From Gordius sp. MW1 (taxonomy: Eukaryota > Nematomorpha > Gordioida > Gordea > Gordiidae): a stretch of DNA of 64,000 bases. A model generated the notes under the pieces. It was not told the DNA's origin and searched no databases. It saw nothing but the letters and a program-made list of their open reading frames with translations. Positions 11,425 to 25,700 of the stretch are shown in pieces. Numbering within the stretch: position 1 is the first letter of the stretch; every line of letters starts with the position of its first letter. The DNA lies in NCBI GenBank assembly GCA_964036665.1, contig OZ038531.1, forward strand, positions 5,952,168 to 6,016,167, read 5' to 3'. The translations under genes were made by a program, and so were the position numbers.

Positions 11425-13523
11425 ATGCGTTAGAATTCGAATTGAAGTTTGGTATTGATTAAGAGAGCAGCGTAATGATGATTTTCTATAATTCCACTAA
11501 AATTTCGTTGTTTGTTATAGAATTTATTGATTGGAAAGATGGCTCAAAATAAATTTTAGATTTTGATCCCAGACCCGATCTGCAAAAAATATTGAAAATT
11601 TCGAAGTGTGCCGCAGCCCAAAATCAATAAAAAAAATCGTAAGGCCGAACTAAATGTACATTCGCCCTTTTTTGCCGATCCATTTATATTTTTCATTCTA
11701 ACATCCAGACTTGATCTGATCCTAGTCCTATGCAAAATGAATTTACTTTGACCTCAGCCAGGCCCGAGCCCGACCCAAATCCGAAATGTTTAGTTTATTT
11801 CGAACCTAACTCGGCCCTAGTATTTTTTTTAAAATTGGCTTGCTTCCCGCAATGCATTACCTAGCAGCATCCCGCTTTTTAGGACATTTTTAAAGCTTAA
11901 ATTTGATACGGAATCTTCTAGCTCTGTTCATTACATTGACAATGTGTCGCGCTTTAACAATGCTGACATAGTGCGAGCGTGAAATTTGTGTCACCCACTT
12001 TATATATATACATAGTGACATGCGCCTCGGGCTTATATTTCCAGACATCTTCTTTTTTTTGTGCTTCGTTTTGTTTTTTATGTAAAGGAAATGTTTGAGT
12101 AGTTTACCAAGGTTTTTACGAATATTCTACATTTTTTTAATATAAGTTTACGTTAACAAAAACTCTGGCATAATATCGGACATTTACGATAAATAAATTC
12201 GGCTTTTAAGATTATTATTCGTTGACTAATTCGTTAACTTTTAAATTTTGATATTTATTTTGCTGCATTTGGCTGATATAAATTTACAAAATCATTTATC
12301 TATATAGCGTGTAAGGTCTTTGAGTTGACAACGTAAGAGAAGGATAACTTTAGAAACATCTAAAACGGTAAAAAACTCGGCTTGTATTGGGACCGATCAC
12401 TCTGACTTAGTATCGAAAAGCACAATGGTTGAATTTAGAATTATAGGTTTTAACCTCTTTTAATTTAGGTGACATAATTCTTATTAATTTATTTAATCTT
12501 GTTTTCGCTATTCAAGCTAAAAGCTTTTGCGCAAACATATTGCACCTGGTTAAGAAAAATTTAATTTAATTTAATTTCGAAATGTATGGGTTAAAACATT
12601 TGATTAGTGTTTAATTTTAAACAAGATCCAAAGACTTGCTTGTAAAATACTATTTTTTGATTACTAACTGGCAATAGGTTATTTATTCAGCTCCAAGAAT
12701 TTAGGTTTTTAAGCTACGCCTTTTTTAAAGTCATTCGCTTATTTAATTACATTATTTATCCGAATTTTAAGAAAATACTCGAGGTATTTCCTTATATTTG
12801 AGGACCAATCAATTCCAGTTTCAAAAATTAATAACTATCTCCTTGATTCGTATCCTGCGTTGGATTGCCAGAGTTAATCGGGCATCCTAGATTTTAATTT
12901 AGTATTGCTTTAATTCGATGTTTTAACAGATAAGCCAGCGGAATTTTAGCCCCATCCTTTACCCAAAGTTTAGATTTAGCGAGGTGCTCAAGCTTAGTTT
13001 GAAATTTAATTCAAATAAAAGGCTCGCTAAGCGAGGGTCTCTTATAAAAAATCTTACATTTATTGGCCTTAAGTTGATTTCCTCCCCGTTTAAATTGTAA
13101 TGTGAAATATTAATCTACCATATCTTATAAAAATATCAAGCATTTAGGGGCAGTTTTTGATGAGTGAGTTTATATCATAAATATTGGTTTTACAAGGTGT
13201 TGCCCTAACCCCCACCTAGCGCCACGTATCATATTTACTTTTACTATCCGCAACACCACCTGTAGCCAGCTCGCGAAACAAATAGTTCTCCTGGCCCACA
13301 CCTACCAATTATAATAAACTATAATCAATAATACTTATAACTCACGACGTTTAATTTATTGATAATTATATCCTCATATATAACCCTAAACACTAATATT
13401 AATATACAATAAATTTTGGGAGCTTAGAATCAATTTTCCCGCAATATGATTCCGCGAAGCCCGAAGCCAACAATTGTTTTATAAAAAAAATCCAGCGCCT
13501 TTCCATTCCATTAAAGATCGCAC
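11425..13523. other. Upstream region of the GALNT gene, AT-rich
   Basis: No coding sequence was recognised. A patch at about 11560-11830 has degenerate GCCCGAGCCCGACCC motifs of the CGGGC repeat type. The promoter and any 5' untranslated exons of the GALNT gene should lie here, but no TATA box or start site could be singled out. Confidence 0.4.
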
Positions 13524-13742
13524 ATGCCTAGCGGGATGAGACGGATGAAATCAACTGTATGCAAGTGGGTTGCCCTGCTTTCAGTAACCCTCTTGGTCGG
13601 TCCCTACCTCCTCAAGAGCATTCTGCTTCACAATCACCCTAGCCATAAAAGGCAAGACGAATTTGTGTGGGTTCGGAAAAGTCAGGTCGGGAATGGCCGA
13701 GAACCCTTGGCGCCCGACGAACAATCCGCTCCTCAATTACAG
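13524..13742 (+). CDS. GALNT10-like: GALNT10-like exon 1: cytosolic tail, signal anchor, stem start
   Basis: Codes residues 1-73. ATG at 13524 is the first in frame. MRRMK and a hydrophobic stretch ([15 protein letters not shown]) give a type II signal anchor. Donor CAG|GTTTTT, phase 0. The frame stays open into the intron but loses family resemblance there. Confidence 0.85.
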
Positions 13743-16700
13743 GTTTTTGTTTGGAAAACGTTATTGTGCCTTAAGTTGCAATTGCAATTTTGTTAGGTGT
13801 TGTTATTTTAAAAGTTAGTATATTAATCATTTATTATTTGTAAAAAAAAATTACATATTTTGTGAAGGTGAAATAAATAAGTTAAAAAACTAAGAATACT
13901 GGACAGAAACAGGCCAGACCAATAAACAACGTTTGGTCAATTTATGCGACTAAGAAAACAGACCAATTTCATGTTTAGTCGACTAAAACCTAAGGCCGCC
14001 CCAACAAAACCCGGCCGTTTTTAAGGCTCTAGATGGCAGTAATTTGAGTTTGCTTTGGGGATTGATTAGCGGCACTCTTATATCGGATTATATTATCTTC
14101 TTGATTAAATGTGAGGTATATTACGATTTTCTCGTTTTTTGGCTGGTAGAAGTTTAATATTTTTTTTGTAACCACAACTGTAACCTTTACCGCCGTTGTG
14201 TGTTCATAAAGGATATAAATAACATTTTAAACGGATTCTTTGATTTTTGACCATGACCGGGACAAATTTTTTTTTTTTTAAAGATAAAATTTGTTTATTG
14301 ATATATATTTAAACATAATATTAAATGGTACAAATATATAATAATGATATTAAAAAAAAGCATTATATGAGTAATATGTTTTCATCTTCCTCTTTTAGAA
14401 GAGGCCAGGAATCCAAAAAAGATTTGAAATTAAATTTTGCGATTAAGATGGCTATTGATTGTTTTAATAAAAATGCGGTGGAATTTTTGGAGGGAGGGGA
14501 TCGCCTGCCTATTTCTTTGAATAAAGCCAACGCCATTTTTCCATAGGATCCTGAACAGGTGGAAACTATTGGGATAAAAATACTAGAGTCCAAAAGGGCC
14601 TTGTATTTTTGGAGCTTGCGTTCTTCGGCGAGGGCCATGGGGTCATAATTAAGATTAGAGGGGGCAAATAGGTCTATGCACGTAAAATCCCACTTTAAAA
14701 GGAGACCATTTTCCCATGGGATAGCGAGGAACCGTCAGGACGCATTCGACCTTCAAGGGCAGGATCTGGGTTCAAGTATGGATGGAATTTGGGCCTTTCT
14801 AAGGGCTGACTGGATAATAGAATCAATTTTAGAGTGTCGCAAGTGTCTAAATTTATTAAGTCTGCAGTGTAACGGGTGGCGTGCTTCTTCATCCACAGGC
14901 AGGTTGCAATTTTTACAGGCATATGCCTTTGTGTATTTTATTCCAAGGCGTAGCTACATTGTAGGATAGTGGGATGATATAAATGAGGCCAAGGATAAGG
15001 AGATGAGTTGAGTGTTATATATGCGAAATTTCTATAAATTGTCGTGTAGAGTTTTGCGACCATAATCATGTTATGGCCGAACTTGAACCGATTCTTTTCG
15101 TTAATTTCCGAACGACCTTTTGCCTGAATTTTCATTTCACGACCCAAAAACTAAGCTTTAAACCGTCCATTTGTCCACCTTAATATTTTTAACGAGATTG
15201 CAGTTTTTTTAATTTCAACCATGAAATAATCTTTAAACTAGATGTTTGAACATAAAATATCAGAAATAGCATATATAATTTTACATCGTAGTCGCAACTT
15301 ATAATATTTTCAATTTAAATGTTTTCTTTTCCATATAAATTCCGCAATGTAATTAAGTTTAACAACGCCAACATTTGTTAGGTTGCAAAACAAGTTATTT
15401 GATTTTTAAATATTTTTTCATTTAAAAACATATTTAATCGTTAACTTTTTAACGCGTAAACGCCCAAGGTAGGGGTGGGGGTTGAGACGAATTTTAAAAT
15501 AATCAAGTTAAAAGTTTGGATCAATTTTTTTTTCTTTTATATTAAAACGATTTAAGGTTTGTTTATGAAATTAATGATTTATTCATGCATCTTTAGCATA
15601 TTTCATTATTATTAATACTATAAATGTTTTTGATAAAGAGTCCTTTTATATTTTTTGCAACGAAATGCGGCAGGGACGGTTTCCTTTTTTTCCACAAAAT
15701 AGTCGCACTTGTCCCAAATGCTAATCTTAAATCTGTCTCCTCCCTCATAATGATTTCTCGCGTTTATCTCTATTCCCGATCTCTAGTCGCGTTCAGCTAT
15801 TTACGTCGAGCAAATATTGGGAACTAACAACCTCTAGGGGGAGCGCGCTATGATTTGTTTTAGTACGTCCTGTTTTATGCCCATGTTTACCTAAGCTCTT
15901 ATCCGGCCACTCTTTCTTACTCTCAGGTTTATGGGATTCATTTTTTGTTGTATAATGGGTACAAAATTCGAGCTAACCTGCTTAGTTGAGGCGTGCATAC
16001 ATATTCATTATAATTTTTGTCGTAATTTGACACTTCAGATTTGTATAAATTTTTGTGCTAGAACCCGGCCCGGTCCGATTTATTACCTAATTGTTACCTA
16101 ATTGCCCCCCGGGGCCGCCCAAACCCTTCTAAGTTCCGGCGGGTTTGCCCGATTTATTAGAGCTTCCCGAACTGCCCGGCCCAAAATGATGATTCTTTTA
16201 ATTTTTAGTAACGCTTTTCTAGATTTTCCTAATTTTTTTGATTAATTCTCAATTTTTTTGGCTAAGAACTTCGATTAATAACTACATTATAAGATCGGAT
16301 AAGTAAGTTTAATACACTATATACAAATATCTGATTAAGCCCGAATTGCCTGAATTTTATAATAGTGCTCGCTCGAGCCCGCCTAAAATCTAAATTTACG
16401 ACAGAGCGGGCAGGGCTTTTCTGATCTCTGACTTTTAGTAAATTTTTAGAGTTTTTTGTTTAGCAAATAAAAAACGAGATTTTAGAATTTTGTGATATGC
16501 CTGTCAAACAGGAGAAGGATATGTAGGAAAAATTTTGAGATTAAATATTTGTTTTTGGATTATTCAATTAAGCGAACTGAAGCTGGCCGTAACGCAATAT
16601 CGCTGAGGAAGTTGGTTTTTTCCAATCAGTTTGACCAATTTTAATTTTTACTGAATTTTTGGAAAAAACATTTTATACACGTACTAATTAAATAGTATCA

Positions 16701-19700
16701 AGGGGAGCCTTTGGGATACATTTAACATTTGTGTTTTATTTTTTGAATTTAAGCTTTCCAAAGTTTGTTATGGTATTGATGTTAGTTAGTTATAAACTTT
16801 TTTCACATTATGTTTTTTCAAGTCAAAGCGCTCTCATATACATGGTAAAGTTTGTAAAACTCTGGGAACGATCTTCTACGTTCGGACACCAAATATATTC
16901 ATTTTAATTCAATAGTTGACTTAAACATTTATCAAATATTTAATCACTCGATAGAATGGTGGATTAGTGAAAATTTCTTGATAACCAAGATAATCATTTG
17001 GCTAGGATTTTTTGAGCATATTATTGGGAGAAATTAGCTCGAGATTCATTGTTAATTGCTATGCAATTTATGGTTATTTAATCCTTTTTTCCGACAATTT
17101 TTCATGCCATAGTTAACTTTCACCCTTTTTCTCAATGTGCCACCGTTATTGATCGTATAAGTTCATGTTTATACAGGTTGCAGTGGCGGCTCTGTTGTAA
17201 GATAAGACCGGGAGGTATAAAAAAAACTTTATAACGTGTTTCAAGCAAAGAACCTTGTTTCAACAGGAAGAACGTGGCGATTAGAATTGTTAAATGTGTC
17301 AAAAAATTTATTAAAACGACATAAAAAATTTACATTCACGACTAAAAAACTATAAAATGCGCTTAAACTTAACGGATGGCATTGATCCGTGTATGGAAAT
17401 CGTGTTGGATTTAACGATTTCCATTGTGATCTTTTGCCTGATAAAAAGTACTTTTTTAACTTTTGTAAAATGTATGCTAAATGAAACATTTACTCTAGCG
17501 TAAGCGTATAATTTTTGCTTGATTTTTTGTTTGAAATGGATTTAAAAGTGTTGTCGTATATGCCAAACCCCACTTACACTTTCAACAGTTCAAGAATTCT
17601 TACAAAGTGTAAAATAAGGATACAAACTAGAAGGATAGGGATAATCTAAATTATTTATTTACAAATTTTTGATGTCTTGGTTTATTGTCAAAAAATAAGG
17701 GCTGCCCTTCTAAATCCAAATATTTGTTGAAATTTATTAAGATTATGGCCAAAATTTCGAAAAATGTTCATTTTGCCCCTCCATAAGTCATTATTGCCCC
17801 CTCCCCCTCTAATTCCAATGCTGGCTGCGCCAATGCTAACAAGTGTTGGAGTTAATGTTTAAGTATCACTTTAACTTTTATTGAAATAATGTACCGTATA
17901 TATTTAATTTTGATACATTTTTGTTGTTGAATTTATTATAAAAGCATTATTATATACGAGGGATAGGAATTATATTTAGTGTTAAAGTTGTTTAATTTTA
18001 ATAATAATGTAAATTTAAAAAAGGTATTAATGTATTTTAGGATTTTTGACCGTCCAAAAACCCAAAAGTATAAAGACGAGAGTGATTAAGATTTTTGAAG
18101 TTTGCCGAACTAACTGCAAAGCCGAACCTTAAGATTTTGTGATTTCTTTTGTGCGGCTTTATTATAATATTGTGAGATTTTTAGTTCTTTTATTTAAGGT
18201 TTTAAATCTCTTTTTTGATATTTAACAGGAAAAAACTGAGCAAATGTTAATTTATTTCTTATTATTTTGCCATTTAGAACAAGGTAGAAGAAGCCCCCCA
18301 TCCTGGCCTAGCTAATGTGGACGATGGAAAAATTGATTGGCACGATTATAAAGCCATTAGAAGGGAGGAGTCTCGAAAAGGTTTTAATATTTTTTATATA
18401 TATTATATTTATTAATCTATTAAATTTGTTTTTATTATTGATTGATTGATTTTTATTGATTTATTAGGGCCGGGTGAACATGGGATACCCTATAAATTGC
18501 CCGAAAGCTTGAAGGGTAAAAGGGACGCCCTATTTAACGCTAACGGGTTCAACGCGTTAGCCAGTGACCAATTAGCCATGGATCGCTCCATCCCCGACAT
18601 TAGGCATAAAGAGTATGTTTTTTCACAAATAAAAGTTTGTTTGATTAAACTTAGCTAGCATCATATTCTTTGTAAACATTCCCCACCCCACCGATGCTTT
18701 AAATTTAAGAGTCAGCTTAGATATCTCCTTTAGAAAGTCCTTTTGGGCAGATTTTAAAAAATATTTTAAATTATTCCTACAAACCACGGTCACTTTACTA
18801 ATATCCTAATATTCGCTTGAGGATTTGATCCTTAATTTTTTAGGAACAGCTACAGAATTTTTAATTATTTTATCTACATGGATTTTTATGAAGGAATTTA
18901 ATACTTATACAATTTGCTGGATACAATTTATGTAACGCGCTACTAATGCATATCTAGGCTGTTTCTTTTTAGCTCTAAATTCTGACTCACCTCATTACAT
19001 TACTTGTTTTTATTATATATCATTCAAACTTGAGTTCACTATATTTTGTGTTAGGCTATAGTAGTTTTTTTATTATAAAAATACTTTTTCAATAATTTAA
19101 AATCGACACTCTTGTTTGATTGCTTAATTAGTTTCATCGAACTTAAGAGTCAGGTTTTTCGTGATGGTATAATACATTTCTTTGGACTTATTAGTTGCAA
19201 AAAGAAGAAGTATTTAGCCAAATTACCGACCGTCAGCGTTGTTATACCCTTTCACGAAGAGCATTGGACAACTCTTTTGCGTTCGGTTCACAGCATACTC
19301 AATCGCTCCCCGGTCCACCTTATTAAAGAGATCATTTTGGTAGACGATCATAGTACCAAAGGTGTGCATGCTTAGACATTGAGACTTCCTAAATTTTTGG
19401 GTCAAAATCCCAGTGGAGACAGTATATTTTGTTTAAATGAGATTTTCGGAGAAACTTTAAGAAATTTTAAATGAAATCAGGGAATTAGAGGTAATTTAAT
19501 TTTACTGGGTTGGGCCTGCATTTAAGGGTATGTCAACATGGGCGTAGCCAGCATTAGAATTAGAGGCGGGGGGCAATAATGATCTAGGGAGGGGCAAAAG
19601 GATCATTTTTTGAAATTTTAATAAATTTTCACAATTTTTTTAGATTTAGAGGGGGGCAACTGCCCCTCCCTGCCCCCTTGGCTACGCTCATGTATATCAA

Positions 19701-22700
19701 CGTACTTTACTAGGTTGTTTCATTTCAAACTATTTCAATTTTTTATTTATATAGGCGTAATTTAATTTGGGCATCGACACAAAACAAAATTTTAGTTTTC
19801 TGTTAGGCTTAAATCTGTTTAGCTCGTTTTTGGCAATATATAGCACATAGTGGAGAGTAGATTTTTAATTTTGTAGCAATAATAAAAATATGTTCGACGG
19901 GATAGGCATATGGAGAATACTGGTATTACGAATTTTTTACTATGAATTTTGTTTCAGAAAACTCCCAATTTTGCATGGTATTTTAAAGCTTTTAGACTAA
20001 ACTATATGGCATGTCATCTTTGTCGAATAGACTCAATTATTACCTCAAGTACTATGTCACGTCCAGAGCAAAATTACTTTTTTGTCCAAATTTTCTCCAT
20101 AATACCAGTTTTGGGCATTTCTCAACAGATTTTCTGCACGGCGATCTCGAAGCTTACCTCAAAGTCAATGCTACCAAAACCCGCGTCGTTCGAACCGAAG
20201 CCCGCGAAGGTTTAATCCGAGCCCGCCTTTTGGGCGCTAGAGAATCGAGTGGGGATGTTATTATATTCCTCGATTCGCACATCGAATGCAACGTCAATTG
20301 GCTGCCCCCTCTCTTAGGTTACACAATTTTTGTATTGTGATATCTATTTTTTATAGAATAATGTATAAAAGTTAATCAGTCTGAAGTTTAACTAAACCCA
20401 TGGGCGTAGTCAATGGGGGGGGGCAAATAGGGGTGGCTGCCCCCCTCTAAATTCAAAAATTTGTTAAAATTATGGCTAAAATTTCAAATAATGATTATTT
20501 TGCCCCTCCCCAAGTCATTATTGCCCCTCTTTAATCCCAATGCTGGCTACCTCATGGCTAGACCTTAGGCCAAAAATTGATAGAAATTCGATAATTAACA
20601 GGGTTTTCTAGGAATGAAAGTTATATAGTCCGCGTTATTCTAATAATGTCGTTTAAATAACGGTTTAGATCGATTTTTAATTATTTTGCGACATAAGTTA
20701 CTTCATCGAGGTGTGATGTAAAATGTAGGGATTTTTGACAGCCAAAACTTTGCTTTTTATAGTAAGCGATTAGCAATATTTCTTTAATTAACATATATAT
20801 GATTTAGCGATTTAATTAAACTCCAAAATGTCCTGGTGCTATTTAGCAATGTTATGGTTGACCAAAAAACGGCACGGTTTTTATTACGCTCAAACTCTAT
20901 TAGCCGCGAGATGGCAGCCTTTAAAAGCATTCGTTAATGAAACTTAACGCGAAAAAGGGAAAAACTAGCATATATATAAAATAAATGGACGAATATTTTT
21001 TTGTTACAAAAATCACCTATCTTTAAACTAAAAAACTAACATATATGAGAGAAGTGAAACGTTTTAAATGATACTAAACTAAATTTGAAAAATTATATGT
21101 TAAACTATATGTTGCAATAATTACAGAACCGATAGCAGAAAATCCTCGTACCGTGGTTTGCCCGTTCATAGACGTTATAGCGTTCGAAGATTTTGAGTAT
21201 CGAGCCCAAGACGAGGGAGCCAGGGGTGCTTTTGATTGGGAATTTTTTTACAAGAGGCTTCCACTTTTACCCCGCGATTTGAAAAATCCCACCGAACCCT
21301 TTGAGTAATTTTATTATTACCACAGACACTAAACAGTGAAATCAGTGAGTTTTCAAAAGGAGATCAAATTTTTTGATGTTATTTAGCTAAATAATAACAT
21401 GATTTGACCCCAAAAATTTTGAAGCTTGTAGTGGTTTTGTTTTAAAGGCAATCTGTATCAACCATATGCAATGATTTTAAAAAATGATTCCTGACTTTAA
21501 GCAAATATGGTAATACAATAATTTTAAAGCAGTGACGTTTTTGAATATTTGGTAAAATATAGCGACCATGTAATTAATTAATTTGTATGGTTGAGCAGTT
21601 TACGTAGATTATTCCATGTATATTGTCTTTTACCGATTATCGTTAAAATAATATAATAATTAAATATGGATTTGCTGCATTAAATGTGCTTGACGGCAAT
21701 AATAAATTTGTTTATACGTATCCCGTTTAAATAAAGCGATTAGGAATGAAAAGGTTTCACTATTTTGGATCAATAAGACTAAGGTTGTAGTATATTGAAA
21801 CGGGGGAGGGGCCTTATGGTCAAAAGGTAGTTATGCTAAGATGTGGCTCTGACTATTAGTTTATAGCCAAGGGGGGCAGCCCCCCTTTGATTCCAAAAAT
21901 TGTTGAAATTTATTAAAATTATGGCTAAAATTTCAAAGAATGATTATTTTGCCATTCCCTAAATCATTGTTGCCCCCCCCCCCTTATCATGCTAACTACG
22001 CTCATAAATTAGAGAGATCATATGAGTTTAAATTTACGAATTTTTCCATATGAGTCCATGAAATAGTTGTTTCATAGCCTAAAACTTTGTTGTATCTAAT
22101 GTTAACGTTGAGTTTAAAGCAAAATATACGAAAAATTTACCCTTTCTTTTATAAAAGGAAATTTAATTTATATTTTACATTATATATTCTAAGGAGTCCT
22201 GTTATGGCCGGTGGCTTATTTGCTATAAACCGTGATTTTTTCTGGGAATTGGGCGGATACGACGAAGGATTGATGATCTGGGGTGGGGAGCAGTACGAAC
22301 TCTCTTTCAAGGTAAATTTTCGATATCATCATTTTTCCCAATAAATTTTAACACCTTATGAATGTTGACAACTCATGTGTAGCTTCAAAGAAAGATAAAT
22401 ACTTTGTAAATGTAATTGCATCGTATGATTTAGGTTTCTCGACACATATTTGATTATATTAGCTACTAATATCCGACAATACCCGAGATTTTGTTTTTTT
22501 GGTAAAGTTTTGAACTTTTAAAATACATGCAATATTTGTAAATTTTGACCCTATATGCTTACCTTTAATGGTTTGCCTTTTCTACATGATTTTATGCCCA
22601 TCCTGCAGGAACTTGATTTAGACCCAAAATCGCACATATATTTACATAATGAATCGCCTTTTTGCAATCTCTTACTAGATATGGCAGTGTGGGGGTCGTA

Positions 22701-25700
22701 TGGTTGACGCACCATGTTCCCGTATAGGCCACATATATCGAAAATTCGCTCCGTTTCCCAACCCCGGTATCGGGGATTTCGTTGGAAAGGTGCCTGAATG
22801 GATTTAGTTTTTTGTTTTTAACTTTCGTTCAAGCTATGTGTTTAGTTATATTTAGTTTTCGCTTTTTTGATTTAATAAAAACCCCCGTTTATAATAATGA
22901 TTTTTGCAGTCTCTTTAAATGAGACGATATAACATTGCACGGGTACCTGTGTAGGTAAGGTTATTAGATCTGTGGTGATACAATGCTTAAATGAAAATTA
23001 TTTTAAGTTATTGAATTTTAGTAAATTTTGAGATGTTAGAAAGGGTAGTAAAAATTAAATTCGACAATCTCTATTTGGAGACTCTATTAAAATGCATTAT
23101 GAGATTGAAAATCTCAATCGATTTTTTCCGAATTTGAAAGTTTTAATTGTTATGCAATTTATGTATTTGTTAGGATTGTTAAAGGTGTGGGCTTGTGTTT
23201 CAATAAAAGCTTTACCTAAAGTTTCAATAACTTTTATAAACTCATAACTGTGTTCGTGCAATAGATAATTTATTGGATATTACCAACTTTTTTACATCTT
23301 TTAGAATTATCGGAGAGTGGCAGAGGTGTGGATGGACGAATATGCTCAATACTTATACACCCGGCGACCCAACTATCTAAGCATAGATACTGGAGACTTG
23401 ACGAAGCAAAAGGAGTTGAGGCGATCGTTAAAGTGTAAACCCTTTAAATGGTTTATGGAGAAAGTGGCCTTCGACTTACCCCTCAAATATCCCATGATTG
23501 AACCACCCGACTATGCCAATGGAGAAGTTCATTCTTATGACTGTCGATATTTTTTTTAAATATAGTTCTTGTTTGTTTGAAAGATATATACTTAGTTGGG
23601 TTATATCCAGAAAATAAGATAAAATGGGCTCCCTCCTATGGGTAGAGACATGGGCGTAGCCAGCATTGGAGTTAGAGGGGGCAATGATGATTTAGGGAGG
23701 GGCAAAATGATTATTTTTAAAAATTTTAATAAAATTCAACAAATATTTGGATTCAGAGGGGGGAAGTCGCCCCCCCCCCCCCGCCCACTGCCCCCCCGGC
23801 TACCCATGGGTAGAGATATAGACTAATAATATACTAGACTGTCCAACAGCTGGTTTTTTCATTAAGATATATGGAGCTATTTCGGGCGCCATTTTGTGTA
23901 GGGTTTTTCAATATGCGTACTTGCGCAGTGAAAAATTACAAAGTTATGAAACAAAAATAATGAGAACATTTAAAAATGATTTTTCTAAACTTAAGTTTAA
24001 CACTTAATTATTCTTTGAAATTAATAGTATTTAGTTATAGGCTTCAAACATGGCGCGACACTCACTTAAAATTTATCAGCTGTTCGCCAGTGTATGTTAT
24101 TGAATCTTATAATATGGGGAAATTAAATAATAATTTGAGGTTAGGCGAAGCGTTTTGTATCATGGTTTTGAATTAATTATTGGCTAGTGTTATACGGTTA
24201 TAAGTTTTATAATCAATTCTCGGTCCATTTATCTATGTAATACTAACAAAGCCAGTATGCATTTTAATAGTTGGATAAGTTTTTATAAAGAAAAAATTTA
24301 GCATTATTAATTTTAAACAATAAATTTATTATGTAAAGATATCCATAAATTCTACTATTTTTGCCTTATTCAACCTTACAACCGCCCATTTCGTTAATTT
24401 AAGTCTTATTTAAAAACGTTTTTCTCTTATTGCATAGGTTCGTAACGTCCACAGCAATTTATGCCTCGATTCCAAGTTTAAAGATGCTCACAGTAGTTTG
24501 GGTGTCGATAACTGTATTAAAGATGATTCCTCCGTCGGTGGCGAACAAGTATTATTATTACATCCCGCTTCATATTTTTTGATTTAATTATTTATTAAGT
24601 TAGTGATTATATTGGTAATTTTGATGTATATCGTCTAAACCAATTGACCGCGCCGAGCCACAACCGTTTTCAATAAAATATACTCTGTTTCTATTCCATC
24701 TCATCACTAATTTCATAAAAATTTTATAATAAGGGGTGAATGCTGGTGCTTTTTCGTTCGCAAAGATGATAATTTCAAAATTCCTTTTTTTAAAGAACCT
24801 ATGCCCTATAAACATCTGGTCGCGAAAAATAAACGGACGGGCGTGCTAGTGGGTTAGGGCTGGGAATTTTCAGGTTTTAATAGTGGGTACCAAATGATTA
24901 TTCGCCTTGAAGAACAAAAATATGACACATTATTTGACCCGTAAATGATATAGCTATTTAGCTGGGGCCACAAACAAGACATATACCCCATGATGACTCA
25001 CGACTGCTTAGACGCTTCGTCCCAAACTATGCCTCACATTGGGATGAGGCAATGTCACGGTTCTATGGGTAATCAATGGTGGATTTATAATACGGTAACC
25101 ATCGGCTTTTCTTAGTATTCGCACTCAAACCGCTTCTCTCGCACAACGCAGTGTTTCTCGTTGCGTGCACCATACGAATTATTACCTTGTTTTCACGCTG
25201 CCTGCGCTTCAAAACTAACACATCACGCGCCTGCAAAAATTTACTTTTATTCTATATTTAGTTGAAAAATTGAAGGCTAAAACATTGATCTCATAGACTG
25301 GTTTCCGTTTGATAATGCTAACCAAATTCTCCGTTTTACCCAAACATTTATTGCGTTACATGCATCCCCATAACTCGTTAATCCACGTTATTTTTTGATA
25401 TTGAACTGATCAAATTTATCCGAAAAACTGCTTTAGAAAACGAAGTTTTTTGGGGATGGGTCTTTAAAGCAAAGCTTGGTCATTATTTCTAAGAAATATA
25501 ATCTTACAAGCGCTTCTAAATTGTGAATTATCATCGCTAGAAGAAAACGGTTGCGCTCCTGGCTGGTCAGTTGGTCTCGCGTGTTAATGTAAAACATGTC
25601 GAATATCGTCGTTAAAATAATTTTCTCCATCGCCCCACTCATGTGTTCCCCCAGAATTTCGAATGGACCTGGCATCGAGATATTAAACCGAAGGGGCGAG

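Larger units (their letters stand above)
13743..18277 (+). other. GALNT10-like intron 1 (4.5 kb)
   Basis: Holds a degenerate palindromic MITE (about 13895-14030), a LINE 3' fragment (14267-14965), a CGGGC element (16029-16430), a LINE 3'-end fragment (17290-17475) and a MITE (17696-17835). A less AT-rich patch at 15660-15860 shows no recognisable product. Confidence 0.8.

Noticed and set aside
15624-15827. 67-codon frame in a less AT-rich patch of GALNT intron 1
   Set aside because: No similarity to the GALNT family, no matching splice phase and no known domain.
19949-20215. + strand frame overlapping GALNT exon 5
   Set aside because: Out-of-frame shadow of exon 5 and the preceding intron.
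24600-24815. 71-codon - strand frame in GALNT intron 10
   Set aside because: Composition is AT-driven and nothing links it convincingly to the antisense stretch at 25.1-25.6 kb.
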